Shown here: positions 25,341 to 33,265 of the stretch, piece by piece
Position numbering within the stretch: position 1 is the first letter of the stretch
Layout: the number at the start of each line of letters is the position of its first letter
Origin: an uncultured Eubacteriales bacterium
Lineage (GTDB): Bacteria > Bacillota > Clostridia > Oscillospirales > CAG-272
Direction of reading: 5' to 3'
Assembly (NCBI GenBank): GCA_934526185.1
Contig: CAKTAA010000016.1
Coordinates: 1 to 37,032, forward strand
DNA length: 37,032 nucleotides
Notes under the pieces: model-generated
The model's input: the letters and a program-made list of their open reading frames with translations, nothing else
What the model was told of the DNA's origin: nothing
The model's database searches: none
Program-made: the position numbers and the translations under genes

Positions 25341-26468
25341 TCAGTTTATCACTTCAAACGTCCCTTCTCTTACGCGTATCTTTCTTACGCCGGCCGTTGC
25401 CCCGACGCTCTCACCTCCGCAGGATGTCAGAATCACCTGCTTTCCCTGCGTCCTTTCCATCAGGTATTCCTGCCTTGAACTGTCAAGCTCGCTTAATACG
25501 TCGTCGAACAGGAAAACCGGCGCTTCTCCGCTCCTTTCCTTTGCAATCTCTCCCTCGGCAAGCTTCATAGCCAGCGCAATGGAACGGTCCTGCCCCTGAC
25601 TGGCATAGGTTTTTGCCTCCTCGCCGTCCAGCGTTATGGCGATATCGTCCCGGTGGCAGCCTCCGAGCGTCATCCCCGCGTAAAGCTCCCTTTCCTCACG
25701 TTTTTTCTGCTTTTCCCGGTATCTTTGACGCAGCTCCTCCTCTTCTGCTCCGCTGCCCGCTTCGCAGATATCGCTTACATAGGATATAGACAGACTTTCT
25801 TTTCCCTGCGTCATCTCTTCAATTACTTTTCCCGCTTTGACGCAAATTCTTTTTATATAGTCCCGTCGGACAGCCGTGATGTACGCATCCGGCCCGGCAA
25901 GCTGCTCGTTCAGAACCTCCAGCAGCTCTTTTTTCTGACGGAAATCCATAACATCATTTTTGAGCAGCGCGTTCTTTTGCTTCAGCAGCTTTGCGTATAC
26001 GCTCAGTGCCGACAGATATGCGGGCTTTAGCTGGCAGACTGCCGTATCGAGAAACGCTCTTCTCCCCTGCGGTCCTCCCTTTACAAGCTGAAGATGCTCC
26101 GGACAGAACAGCACTGCCCGAAAGCAGCCTATAAACTCAGAAGCATGTGCTATGGCTATGCCGCTGCGCTTCATTTCCTTCCGTTTGCCTGTGAAAAGTC
26201 CCAGCTCCAGCTTTCTTTCCCTCGCTTCTCCGTCCGCCTCTTCCGTAAAGCGCAGTGCAAGACGGGAGCTTTCTTCTTCTTTCATAACAGCCTCCCTGTC
26301 TTTAACGCCGCGAAAGCTTTTTCCTGCCGCAAAATAATAGACAGCCTCCAGCGCGTTGGTCTTTCCCTGCGCGTTGTCCCCTGTCAGCAGAGTGACGCCC
26401 GGCGAGAATTCAATATGCTGATCTTTTATATTCCTGAAACGGTACAAGTCGATGGAAGAAACTGTCAT
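25341..26468 (-). CDS. recF: DNA replication and repair protein RecF
   Basis: RecF is an SMC-like ATPase that helps load RecA at gaps. The 375-residue chain starts VSSIDLYRFRNIKDQHIEF, has Walker A GDNAQGKT, the signature SQGQDRSIALAMKLAE and Walker B VFLFDDVLSELD. GAGAGG precedes the ATG. It is the first gene left of the putative origin and is followed by remB (117 nt) and gyrB, the standard order. Unusually dnaN does not precede it; a 739-nt non-coding stretch and dnaA do. Confidence 0.96.
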   Translation of the reverse strand: MTVSSIDLYRFRNIKDQHIEFSPGVTLLTGDNAQGKTNALEAVYYFAAGKSFRGVKDREAVMKEEESSRLALRFTEEADGEARERKLELGLFTGKRKEMKRSGIAIAHASEFIGCFRAVLFCPEHLQLVKGGPQGRRAFLDTAVCQLKPAYLSALSVYAKLLKQKNALLKNDVMDFRQKKELLEVLNEQLAGPDAYITAVRRDYIKRICVKAGKVIEEMTQGKESLSISYVSDICEAGSGAEEEELRQRYREKQKKREERELYAGMTLGGCHRDDIAITLDGEEAKTYASQGQDRSIALAMKLAEGEIAKERSGEAPVFLFDDVLSELDSSRQEYLMERTQGKQVILTSCGGESVGATAGVRKIRVREGTFEVIN

Positions 26469-27207
26469 GAAAGACCTCTCGTTTTCTCTGGGGCGCTTCT
26501 TTGAAAGAGAGTAATAAGAGAAGGGGATCGTAGAAGACGCCGTAGTAGGGGATGTGGAAGATGGGGAAAACCAAGGGATTGTCCGCAGATACGCAAAGAA
26601 AAAGCTGCCGCAGGTGTGGAAGGCGGTAAGAAAAGCCTGTCAGCGCGCTGTGGAAAGAAACGGAAAAGAGAAAGGAGGAAGAGCGGCATACAAAAATATT
26701 ACCCCTGTGAAAGGAAGGAAAAGGATAAAAACAGGAGGAACGCAAAGAAAAATAAAGCAAAATGTGGAAATAAGTTTTCCACAGGCTGTGGAAAAGACTG
26801 TTGAGAAAACATAAAACAGTGGAAAAAGAAGGAAAGAAAAGTTCAAAAGCGGGAAAAAAAGCGTTTGTTTTGCGGTAGTTCATAAAACGGCAACAGCAGC
26901 GGAAAGGAAAAATCTGGGGAAAACAGGTGAAAAGATCAAAATCCAGAGAAATTCATCCTTGAGAGAGCAAAAACGAAAGGAAGGAGTTAAGAAAAGGAAT
27001 TTTCAATAAGGGATGAAAGGCCGTCTCAAAATGATGGAAAACTGAACGGCAAAACCGAGCGAGCGGTTTTATCATGCCGTCATGCGTTTTTCAATGAAAA
27101 AGCAAGTCGTCATTCAATGAAAGGCATTGTGGCAGTGGAATGTAACGCCGCCGGAAAAAGTGAGAGTAATCCGCTGCCAAAAGAGACGGGGGACATCTCG
27201 CTTTTGG
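26469..27207. other. Probable chromosomal origin (oriC) between dnaA and recF
   Basis: 739 nt without a gene. The plus strand is strongly purine-rich from about 26520 to 27000. DnaA-box-like TGTGGA motifs lie at 26553 (TGTGGAAGA), 26615 (TGTGGAAGG), 26649 (TGTGGAAAG), the dense trio at 26763-26795, and 26818 (AGTGGAAAA). The dnaA-proximal end has hairpins: CGGC-AAAACCG/CGGTTTT-GCCG (27047-27079), TTTTTC/GAAAAA (about 27085-27103), and CCAAAAG.GAGA/TCTC.TTTTGG (27177-27207) abutting the dnaA stop. G exceeds C on plus to the right and C exceeds G to the left. These agree with an origin, but no unwinding element is obvious. Confidence 0.7.
26763..26795. promoter_or_regulatory. Cluster of three DnaA boxes
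   Basis: TGTGGAAAT (26763-26771, plus), TTTTCCACA (26775-26783, a box on minus) and TGTGGAAAA (26787-26795, plus) are each separated by 3 nt. Each is within one or two bases of the canonical TGTGGATAA. Two boxes face each other. Confidence 0.75.
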
Positions 27208-28743
27208 TTATTTTGAGGTGATATCCTGAATGAGGTCGGAGACGTCGTTTTCAATGGTGGCGTCGGCGCGCATCATATTTTTGATGTTTTCGTAGGAAGC
27301 AAGAATGGTAGTGTGATCGCGGTTGAAAATCTTGCCGATTTCGGGGAGAGATTTGTTCGTGATGGTGCGCATGATGTAGATGCAGACGTGGCGGGGAAGG
27401 GTGATGTGCTTAGATCGGCGCACGCCTTTGATTTCGTCGACGGTAACGCCGTATTTTTCCGCCACAGCGGTGAAAATTTTGTCAATGGTGACATTTACAG
27501 GCTCTGTGCCGGTCATAATGTCGGACAGACATTCCTTCGCCGCGTCGAGGGTAATGGGCAGGTTGTTCAGGGAGCTGTAGGCGCCGAGCTTTTTGACGGC
27601 CCCTTCAAGCTGACGGATGCTGTTTTTCAGCTTTTCCGCAAGATAGGTAATGACCTCCGGCGGAATATGAATGTCCAGTATCTGCGCTTTTTTTGTTATG
27701 ATAGCCGTCCGCAGCTCAAAATCCGGCGGCTCTATGGAGGCGAGCAGTCCCCATTCAAAGCGCGTGCGGAGCCGGTCGGTGAGTGTTTTGATCTCCTTCG
27801 GCGGACGGTCGGACGCCAAGATGATCTGCTTGTGCGCCTCGTAAAGGTCGTTGAAGGTATGGAAAAATTCCTCCTGCGTGGAATCCTTGCCTGCAATGAA
27901 TTGGATATCGTCTATGAGAAGAACGTCGGCCTTGCGGTATTTTTCGCGGAATTCCACGGTTGTTTTGTTGGAGATAGAGGCGATAAGCTGATTTGTAAAT
28001 TCCTCGCCCTTCATGTAAATGATATTGGCGCCGGGATTTTGCAGACGGATTTTGTTGGTAACGGCATACAGAAGATGGGTTTTGCCCAGTCCCGTCTGGC
28101 CGTAGATGAAAAGAGGATTGTAGGCGGTCGCCGGATTGTTGGCTACTGCAACGCAGGCGGCGTGGGCGAATTTGTTGGAATTGCCGACGATGAAGCTGTC
28201 AAAGGTATATTCGACGCTTGCCGGAGAAGGAGCGGGGGAATGAAATTTCTGTCCCGTCGCAGAAGGGACGTCGGATGAGGTGTTTTGGGGTGCAGATATC
28301 TCTGTTATCTCAATGGAAGGAGAATAGGGATAGGAGGGACGGTCAGAGGAAGGCTCCGCGGAATGAGAGGAAGCGTTCCGCACAGCAGCTTCAGCCGGAC
28401 GGGAAGGAGCATGTCCTTTCATAAAGGAGGAAAGATCCTCGCCGTTTTCTACCATATCCTGCAGCAGATCGTAATCGAGAGTCTGATGTTCTGAGGAAAG
28501 CACGCAGACATTCATAGGGAAGCTGAAAATATCGGTAAAAGCCTGCTTGAGAAAGGGCAAATGGCGTTTGTTTAGAATATCCGCCTTAATGTCGCTGTTG
28601 CAGACGAGCACAGCTATCTGGTCGTTGAGAGCAGCTATTTCCAGCGGTTTAAAGAACAGATTGATGGTAGCATCGGAATATTTTTCGGGAAGCTGCACAA
28701 GAACAAGCTCCCATATTTCCTGGAATCTTCGCGTGGCGGACAT
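27208..28743 (-). CDS. dnaA: Chromosomal replication initiator DnaA
   Basis: DnaA binds oriC boxes, oligomerises with ATP and opens the DNA. The 511-residue protein has four parts. Domain I is 1-85 (RFQEIWELVLVQLPEKYS); a long Ser/Pro-rich linker spans about 110-175, longer than in B. subtilis (446 residues in all). The AAA+ domain has Walker A GQTGLGKT (215-222) and Walker B VLLIDD (274-279). Domain IV has SLPEIGKIFNRDHTTILA (DHTT 476-479). AGAAAGGAG precedes the ATG. It has its own promoter about 470 nt upstream and is followed directly by the putative origin rather than by dnaN. Confidence 0.98.
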   Translation of the reverse strand: MSATRRFQEIWELVLVQLPEKYSDATINLFFKPLEIAALNDQIAVLVCNSDIKADILNKRHLPFLKQAFTDIFSFPMNVCVLSSEHQTLDYDLLQDMVENGEDLSSFMKGHAPSRPAEAAVRNASSHSAEPSSDRPSYPYSPSIEITEISAPQNTSSDVPSATGQKFHSPAPSPASVEYTFDSFIVGNSNKFAHAACVAVANNPATAYNPLFIYGQTGLGKTHLLYAVTNKIRLQNPGANIIYMKGEEFTNQLIASISNKTTVEFREKYRKADVLLIDDIQFIAGKDSTQEEFFHTFNDLYEAHKQIILASDRPPKEIKTLTDRLRTRFEWGLLASIEPPDFELRTAIITKKAQILDIHIPPEVITYLAEKLKNSIRQLEGAVKKLGAYSSLNNLPITLDAAKECLSDIMTGTEPVNVTIDKIFTAVAEKYGVTVDEIKGVRRSKHITLPRHVCIYIMRTITNKSLPEIGKIFNRDHTTILASYENIKNMMRADATIENDVSDLIQDITSK

Positions 28744-29209
28744 AGGAAACTCCTTTCTGCGTAAAGGAACAGCGCAGGGTTTATGGGCGCTGTGATGAAT
28801 GAAACAGGAATAAATTCATTTATAGCTAATGCAAGACGGTGCCTCCCTCGGCGGCATGTTCCAGTTCTTCCATTCAGTGGGGAGCAATCTTCCGCTGAAT
28901 GTCAATGACGCGCCTCCATGACATGCCCCTTATTGAAAGATACGAAAGAGGGATTCGCCTTATAGGCGGGGAGGGAAACGCTTTCCTATTCCGGCAGGAA
29001 AGGCTTCCCCTGACGAAACGCCTTTGGTAACGGGACCTGCGTCCCTTGTTGAAAAAAATGCAAGCGAAAGCGGTATATCGGTAAATACAGATAGTACCGT
29101 CTCAGAGAAAAAAGCTGGTGCCTGCTGAAGAGGATCCGTCATCTCTTGCGGATGTTTTTCAGCAGAAATGAAAATGGAAAATCAAAAAGTTTCCTAATAT
29201 TATATACAG
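28744..29209 (-). ncRNA. Long structured 5' leader of dnaA
   Basis: The promoter at 29216-29244 would give a leader of about 465 nt with many stems. CTGCTGAA/TTCAGCAG (29122-29129 and 29158-29165) encloses ATCCG/CGGAT (29134-29138 and 29149-29153). Others are GGGAC/GTCCC (29032-29045), CTTTCCT/AGGAAAG (28981-29002), and GGCATGT/ACATGCC (28853-28859 and 28921-28927) enclosing CATTCAG/CTGAATG (28871-28901). No long open frame with a ribosome binding site is seen. It may be a regulatory leader or a separate RNA; no known riboswitch class is recognised. Confidence 0.5.
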
Positions 29210-29215
29210 GTATTT

Positions 29216-29244
29216 ATTATACCATAAAAATGAATGATTTTCAA
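29216..29244 (-). promoter_or_regulatory. Sigma-A promoter of dnaA
   Basis: On minus, -35 TTGAAA (29239-29244), 17-bp spacer, -10 TATAAT (29216-29221). Confidence 0.85.
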
Positions 29245-29312
29245 GTAATTTTTCTGAAATTTGAAAGAAACAGGCAGAAGAAAAGAAAAAGCGTTAAAAA
29301 GGAAAAAGGAGC

Positions 29313-29343
29313 GAAAAAAACCAGCGTTTTTGACGCTGGTTTA
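29313..29343 (-). terminator. Terminator downstream of the MORN gene
   Basis: Arms AAACCAGCG (29318-29326) and CGCTGGTTT (29334-29342). On minus it is followed by a run of T. Repeat R6 lies between it and the MORN stop codon, inside the 3' untranslated region. Confidence 0.88.
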
Positions 29344-29344
29344 A

Positions 29345-29470
29345 TTGACTGAGTTTCGCTCAGTCTACAAGTTTCCCGGCTTCGCTGGGAAACTTGCTCT
29401 TGGATTGAACTCTGTACTCAATACAAACCGTGCGGAATTTTCGCTCCATTCGCACGAAAATCATCTCATA
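29345..29470 (+). repeat. Modular hairpin repeat, copy R6
   Basis: H1 (29347-29365, GACTGAG/CTCAGTC), H2 (CAAGTTTCCCGGC-TTC-GCTGGGAAACTTG), the full linker (GGATTGAACTCTGTACT, ATACAAACCGTGCGG), and an altered H3 with ATTTTCG/CGAAAAT arms. H4 is absent. It lies between the MORN stop and its terminator. Confidence 0.85.
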
Positions 29471-29483
29471 CTATAAAGAAAAA

Positions 29484-30344
29484 TCAGACCTCTCCTGAAT
29501 TGTCATCGGAGGTATCTCTCACAATGATGCCGTTCTTGAACGTTCCCTCATAGACACGGCCGCTGGCAAAGCGATAAACACCTTTTCCGTTCATATTATT
29601 GTCGGAAAATTCACCCTCGTAAATGTCGCCGTTTGCCCATGTGTAAGTACCTTTGCCGCTGCGCACATCCGCTTGGTATTCGCCCGTATAGGTATCCCCG
29701 TTGGCAAATTTTTGCGTTCCGGATCCTTCCTTCAGGTCGTTTACAAAGGTTCCTGTAAAGGACGAACCGTCTGCCCATATGTAGGAGCCTTCTCCCTCTT
29801 TCATGTCATCCTTGAAGCCGCCCTCATAGGAAGAGCCGTCATTCCAAGTATAGGTACCCGTGCCGTTTTTCTTTCCCCCGGAAAATTGACCGATATACAG
29901 ATCGCCGTTGCTGTAGGTAAAGGTGCCCTCTCCGGAAATGGAACCGTTTTCGAACTGCCCTTCGTACTTGTCCCCTGTATTGTAGACAAGCGTGCCTTCC
30001 CCGTGCAGCTTCAGAGAACTGTTCAGCTCACCCGTGTAAACATCGCCGTTTGAAAAGGATACGGTATGATTTTTCATATCCACTTCTGCGGTGACGCCGT
30101 TTGAATAGAATAGATTTCCGCTGTAAGGGGCTCCGTCTGCGTCAACCCTGCCGAAAAATTTTACTGTGCCGCCGGAGGAGCCTACCTCTGTTCGGATGCT
30201 GATATAACGGATACCGCACAGATAAAGAATCAGCAGAATGGCAAGAACACAGCCCAGAGCAATGAGAAAGGTTGTGAGAAATATTTTCCCCGTACCGTTT
30301 CCCTGTCTGCGGCGCAGTGGGGCAGCTTGCTGTTCGTTGTTCAT
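29484..30344 (-). CDS. Membrane-anchored MORN-repeat protein
   Basis: The 286-residue protein has a basic N-terminus (residues 1-20), one membrane segment (about 21-45) and then eight or nine MORN repeats (about 73-275) of the form YEGQF-x(n)-GEGTFTYSNGD. The C-terminal tail is acidic. MORN repeats form elongated beta-sheets; in bacteria their role is mostly unknown. The topology suggests the repeats face outside. AAGGAG lies about 11 nt upstream of the ATG. It has its own promoter, a repeat-bearing leader (R7) and a terminator, so it is probably monocistronic. Its place next to dnaA may be accidental. Confidence 0.85.
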   Translation of the reverse strand: MNNEQQAAPLRRRQGNGTGKIFLTTFLIALGCVLAILLILYLCGIRYISIRTEVGSSGGTVKFFGRVDADGAPYSGNLFYSNGVTAEVDMKNHTVSFSNGDVYTGELNSSLKLHGEGTLVYNTGDKYEGQFENGSISGEGTFTYSNGDLYIGQFSGGKKNGTGTYTWNDGSSYEGGFKDDMKEGEGSYIWADGSSFTGTFVNDLKEGSGTQKFANGDTYTGEYQADVRSGKGTYTWANGDIYEGEFSDNNMNGKGVYRFASGRVYEGTFKNGIIVRDTSDDNSGEV

Positions 30345-30376
30345 AGCTGTTATACTCCTTGTATATTTTAGGATAA

Positions 30377-30582
30377 ATGACTGACCGCTTGCGGTCAGTC
30401 TACAAGTTTCGAGCTTCCGGGGCGGATTGCTTTTTCTTCGAAAAAGGAGGGCCCGGATTCCGTTGTCGCAGAACTACTCAAAACTTGCTCACGATCTAAA
30501 CTCTTCACTAAATTCAAACTGTGCGGGAGTTTCAGCGCGTATGAGATGAAACTCTTAGACTGAACGCGTCTCTGGTCAGTAC
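30377..30582 (+). repeat. Modular hairpin repeat, copy R7 (decayed)
   Basis: H1 (30379-30400, GACTGACCGC/GCGGTCAGTC), H2 with only the CAAGTTTC and AAAACTTG ends recognisable around unrelated sequence, a mutated linker, H3 (GGGAGTTTCAGCGC, ATGAAACTC) and the opening arm of H4 (GACTGAACGCGTC). It lies between the MORN promoter and start, so it should be transcribed as 5' leader. Confidence 0.75.
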
Positions 30583-30620
30583 AGCCTCTAATGTCTTGCG
30601 AAGCAAGGCTTTCTGCGAAT

Positions 30621-30649
30621 ATTATATCATAAAAGTTTAAAGAATGCAA
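30621..30649 (-). promoter_or_regulatory. Sigma-A promoter of the MORN gene
   Basis: On minus, -35 TTGCAT (30644-30649), 17-bp spacer, -10 TATAAT (30621-30626). The leader of about 270 nt contains repeat R7. Confidence 0.75.
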
Positions 30650-30813
30650 CAGGTAAGTTTGTTTATAAAATTTTTACGGAAGGAAGCAAACAGAACAGAG
30701 ATTTCATTGAATTTGCAGAATAAGGAAGCAGCTTGTCTTTTTTTTATAGGTAAAGTCGAACAATTTATAAAATTATTCATAATCGTTGCAGCAGATTTTT
30801 CTGTATTTACAAC

Positions 30814-31341
30814 TTAGGACAAAAGATTGTTTGCAAAATCCAGAAGCATGGGAACAAGCAAATAGGACAGAAAGGCCACAAGCGAGAGCGCAAGCAGGGA
30901 AAAAAGAACATGCAGCAGGGCGGATCCGTTGTCGCTGTACAGCGCCTCTGCTTTTTCCCGGTTGGCGTCAACGATGTACAGAGGCCAGGCAGATCTGTCG
31001 CTGTCATGCCGACGCTTTGTTTTTTGCTTTTTGTCACCTGCGTCGGAGGCGGTTGGCGTTTGTGCGCTCTGTACAACAGAGATGACGCGGCGGAAGGAGC
31101 TGTTGTCCCGCAGAGAATGATGAATCAGAAAATGATAATCAAGTTTCAGATCTTTCAGAGATTTTGCCGTCTCCGGTGTTGAGGCGCCGGTATGAATCAG
31201 AGCGCGGACGAGCTTTCCGAGCGCGCGCTTCTGATAAAGAATGAGGAATCCGGCGATGACAGCGCCGAGAAAAAACGCCATGATAATGACATTCAGCATA
31301 TCTGTCGAGGAGGGAAAAATGGAATTCAGCACATCAAACAT
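30814..31341 (-). CDS. Unrecognised two-segment membrane protein
   Basis: I do not recognise this 175-residue protein. A hydrophobic segment lies at about 16-36 and another at about 144-168, near the C-terminus. Between them is a soluble part with KLVRALIHTGASTPETAKSLKDLKLDYHFLIHHSLRDNSSFRRVI, then a Lys/Arg-rich stretch (about 103-116) and WPLYIVDANREKAEALY. AAAGGAG lies 8 nt upstream of ATG at 31341, so it is a real gene. It lies downstream of serS, separated by repeat R8. Confidence 0.75.
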   Translation of the reverse strand: MFDVLNSIFPSSTDMLNVIIMAFFLGAVIAGFLILYQKRALGKLVRALIHTGASTPETAKSLKDLKLDYHFLIHHSLRDNSSFRRVISVVQSAQTPTASDAGDKKQKTKRRHDSDRSAWPLYIVDANREKAEALYSDNGSALLHVLFSLLALSLVAFLSYLLVPMLLDFANNLLS

Positions 31342-31363
31342 GTTGAAAGCTCCTTTCGCGTAT

Positions 31364-31697
31364 ATGACTGACCGCTTGCGGTCAGTCTACAAGTTTCCCA
31401 GCGAAGCTGGGAAACTTGCGCTTGGGTTTAATTTTGTACTAAAATACAAATCGGGAGGGAGTTTCAGGACGTAAGAGCTGAAACTCCTCGACTGAACGCG
31501 TAAGACGGAACTCTGTTCCGTCAGTTCAGTCATTTGCTCTCACGGGGAGGGAATGTGAAACTGTCTTTCTGATATAAATTCTGTACTAATGACTGAACAC
31601 TATGTGTTCAGTCTAATCCGAATGACGGCGACAGCGTCATGCTGTCGCGTCATTCAGTTTGATTCTTTGGCGCCATATAGGACGGCGTGTATTCCGC
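31364..31697 (+). repeat. Modular hairpin repeat, copy R8 (double)
   Basis: First element 31364-31534: H1 (GACTGACCGC/GCGGTCAGTC), H2 with tip CAGC-GAA-GCTG, linker, H3 (GGGAGTTTCAGG, GCTGAAACTCC) and H4 (GACGGAAC-TCT-GTTCCGTC). After 50 nt, a second part from 31582: H1 variant GACTGAACAC/GTGTTCAGTC (31591-31613), H5 (31621-31654, CGACAGC/GCTGTCG) and half of H6 (CAGTTTGATT, GGCGCC...GGCG). The remaining 31698-31848 holds a small AT-rich hairpin TTGTTAA/TTAACAA (31713-31730) and no gene. Confidence 0.88.
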
Positions 31698-31848
31698 TGA
31701 AGAGATCTGTCTTTGTTAAAAAATTAACAATATAGAGCGATTCAAAATGGGCTAACAATTTTATAAAAGCAACATAAGGGAAAGCAGAGGAAAAAGAGTA
31801 TAAAATATTACCTCATTTCAGAAAAGAGCGGAAAAGAAATTTTAAAAA

Positions 31849-33120
31849 TCATCGAATGCAGTCGCAGCCCATATAAGGACGGAGAACCTCCGGCACGGTC
31901 ACGCTGCCGTCTTCGTTCTGGTAATTTTCGAGAATCGCGGCCATTGTCCGTCCTACCGCCACGCCGGAGGCATTCAGTGTGTGGACAAATTTGGTCTTGT
32001 CCGCCGCGCTGTCCTTAAAGCGAATATTCGCCCGTCTGGCTTGATAATCCTCAAAATTTGATGCCGAACTGATTTCCACATAGCGTCCGTAGGAGGGCAT
32101 CCAGACCTCGACGTCGTAGGTTTTGGCGGAGGAAAAGCCGACGTCCCCCGTGCAGAGAAGAACAACGCGGTGCGGAAGTCCCAGTCCCTTGAGTACCTCC
32201 TGCGCGTCGAGCGTCAGTGCTTCCAGAGCCTCATAGGAAGTCTCGGGCCTTACAAACTGCACAAGCTCTACCTTGTCGAACTGATGCTGACGGATCAGCC
32301 CACGCGTATCGCGTCCGGCGCTGCCGGCCTCTGCGCGGAAACAGGCGGAATATGCCGCATAGCGCAGAGGCAGCTCGTTTCCGTTCAAAATATCGTCGCG
32401 GTACATATTGGTAACAGGCACTTCGGCGGTGGGAATCAAGAAATAATCCTCGCTGTCGATGCGGAAGGCGTCCTCCTCGAATTTCGGAAGCTGGCCGGTG
32501 CCGGTCATGGATGCGCGGTTCACCATATAGGGCGGAAGTACCTCTGTATAGCCGCGGGAGGTATGCGTGTCAAGAAAATAGGAAATGATGGCGCGTTCGA
32601 GGCGTGCGCCGAGACCTTTCAAAAAATGGAAGCGCGTGCCGGTCACTTTTGCTGCGGTTTCCGGATCGAGAATGCCGAGAGCGGCGCCGATATCCCAGTG
32701 AGGAACCGGATCAAACGAAAACGCACGGGGTTCGCCCCAGCGGCGGATTTCCGGATTTGCGGAGTCGTCCGCGCCGTCCGGTACCGAGGGATGAGGAAGG
32801 TTGGGAACAGAGAGCAGAAGCTGGCGGATTTCTGCATCAAGCGCCGCAATTTTTTCCTCATCGGCTTTTACCGCGGAGGAAAGCTCTTTCATTCTTGCAA
32901 AAATCGGCGCTACGTCGCTGCCCTCCTTTTTCAGACGGGGAATATCCTTGGAAACGGCGTTCTGCTCCGCTTTTTTTGCCTCCGTATCGGCAATCAGTGT
33001 CCGGCGTGCAGCGTCGCATTCGAGCAGGCGATCTATCTGTGCGCCGAAGTCGCCGCGGCGCGCGGACAGCCGCGTTTTAACCGCTTCGGGATTCTCTTTG
33101 ATTCGTTTGATGTCCAGCAT
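31849..33120 (-). CDS. serS: Serine--tRNA ligase
   Basis: SerS charges tRNA-Ser with serine. The 423-residue class II synthetase has the N-terminal coiled-coil arm (about 25-105) that grips the long variable arm of tRNA-Ser. The catalytic motifs follow: TGTGQLPKFEEDAF, PTAEVPVTN, FRAEAGSAGRDTRGLIRQHQFDKVE (motif 2) and LNASGVAVGRTMAAILENYQ (motif 3). The start MLDIKRIKENP at 33120 has AAAGGA about 8 nt upstream. The short gap to parB (145 nt) shows no T-box. Neighbours are parB upstream and a membrane protein downstream. Confidence 0.97.
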   Translation of the reverse strand: MLDIKRIKENPEAVKTRLSARRGDFGAQIDRLLECDAARRTLIADTEAKKAEQNAVSKDIPRLKKEGSDVAPIFARMKELSSAVKADEEKIAALDAEIRQLLLSVPNLPHPSVPDGADDSANPEIRRWGEPRAFSFDPVPHWDIGAALGILDPETAAKVTGTRFHFLKGLGARLERAIISYFLDTHTSRGYTEVLPPYMVNRASMTGTGQLPKFEEDAFRIDSEDYFLIPTAEVPVTNMYRDDILNGNELPLRYAAYSACFRAEAGSAGRDTRGLIRQHQFDKVELVQFVRPETSYEALEALTLDAQEVLKGLGLPHRVVLLCTGDVGFSSAKTYDVEVWMPSYGRYVEISSASNFEDYQARRANIRFKDSAADKTKFVHTLNASGVAVGRTMAAILENYQNEDGSVTVPEVLRPYMGCDCIR

Positions 33121-33265
33121 GATGATATTCCTTTCTCTCAATTCTGAAATCAAAAAACAACAGACGGAAAGCCTGTCCGGTAAATTACTGCGGTTTGCTC
33201 GCTTGCTGTTTTCAGAATTTATAATTTTAAATTTATTTTACGTCCGAACCGGTAAAATATTCACA

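Noticed and set aside
28840..28870. T-box signature in the dnaA leader (AGGGAGGCACCG on minus)
   Set aside because: The bulge has A in place of the U that pairs with tRNA, no terminator follows, and dnaA is not a typical T-box target.
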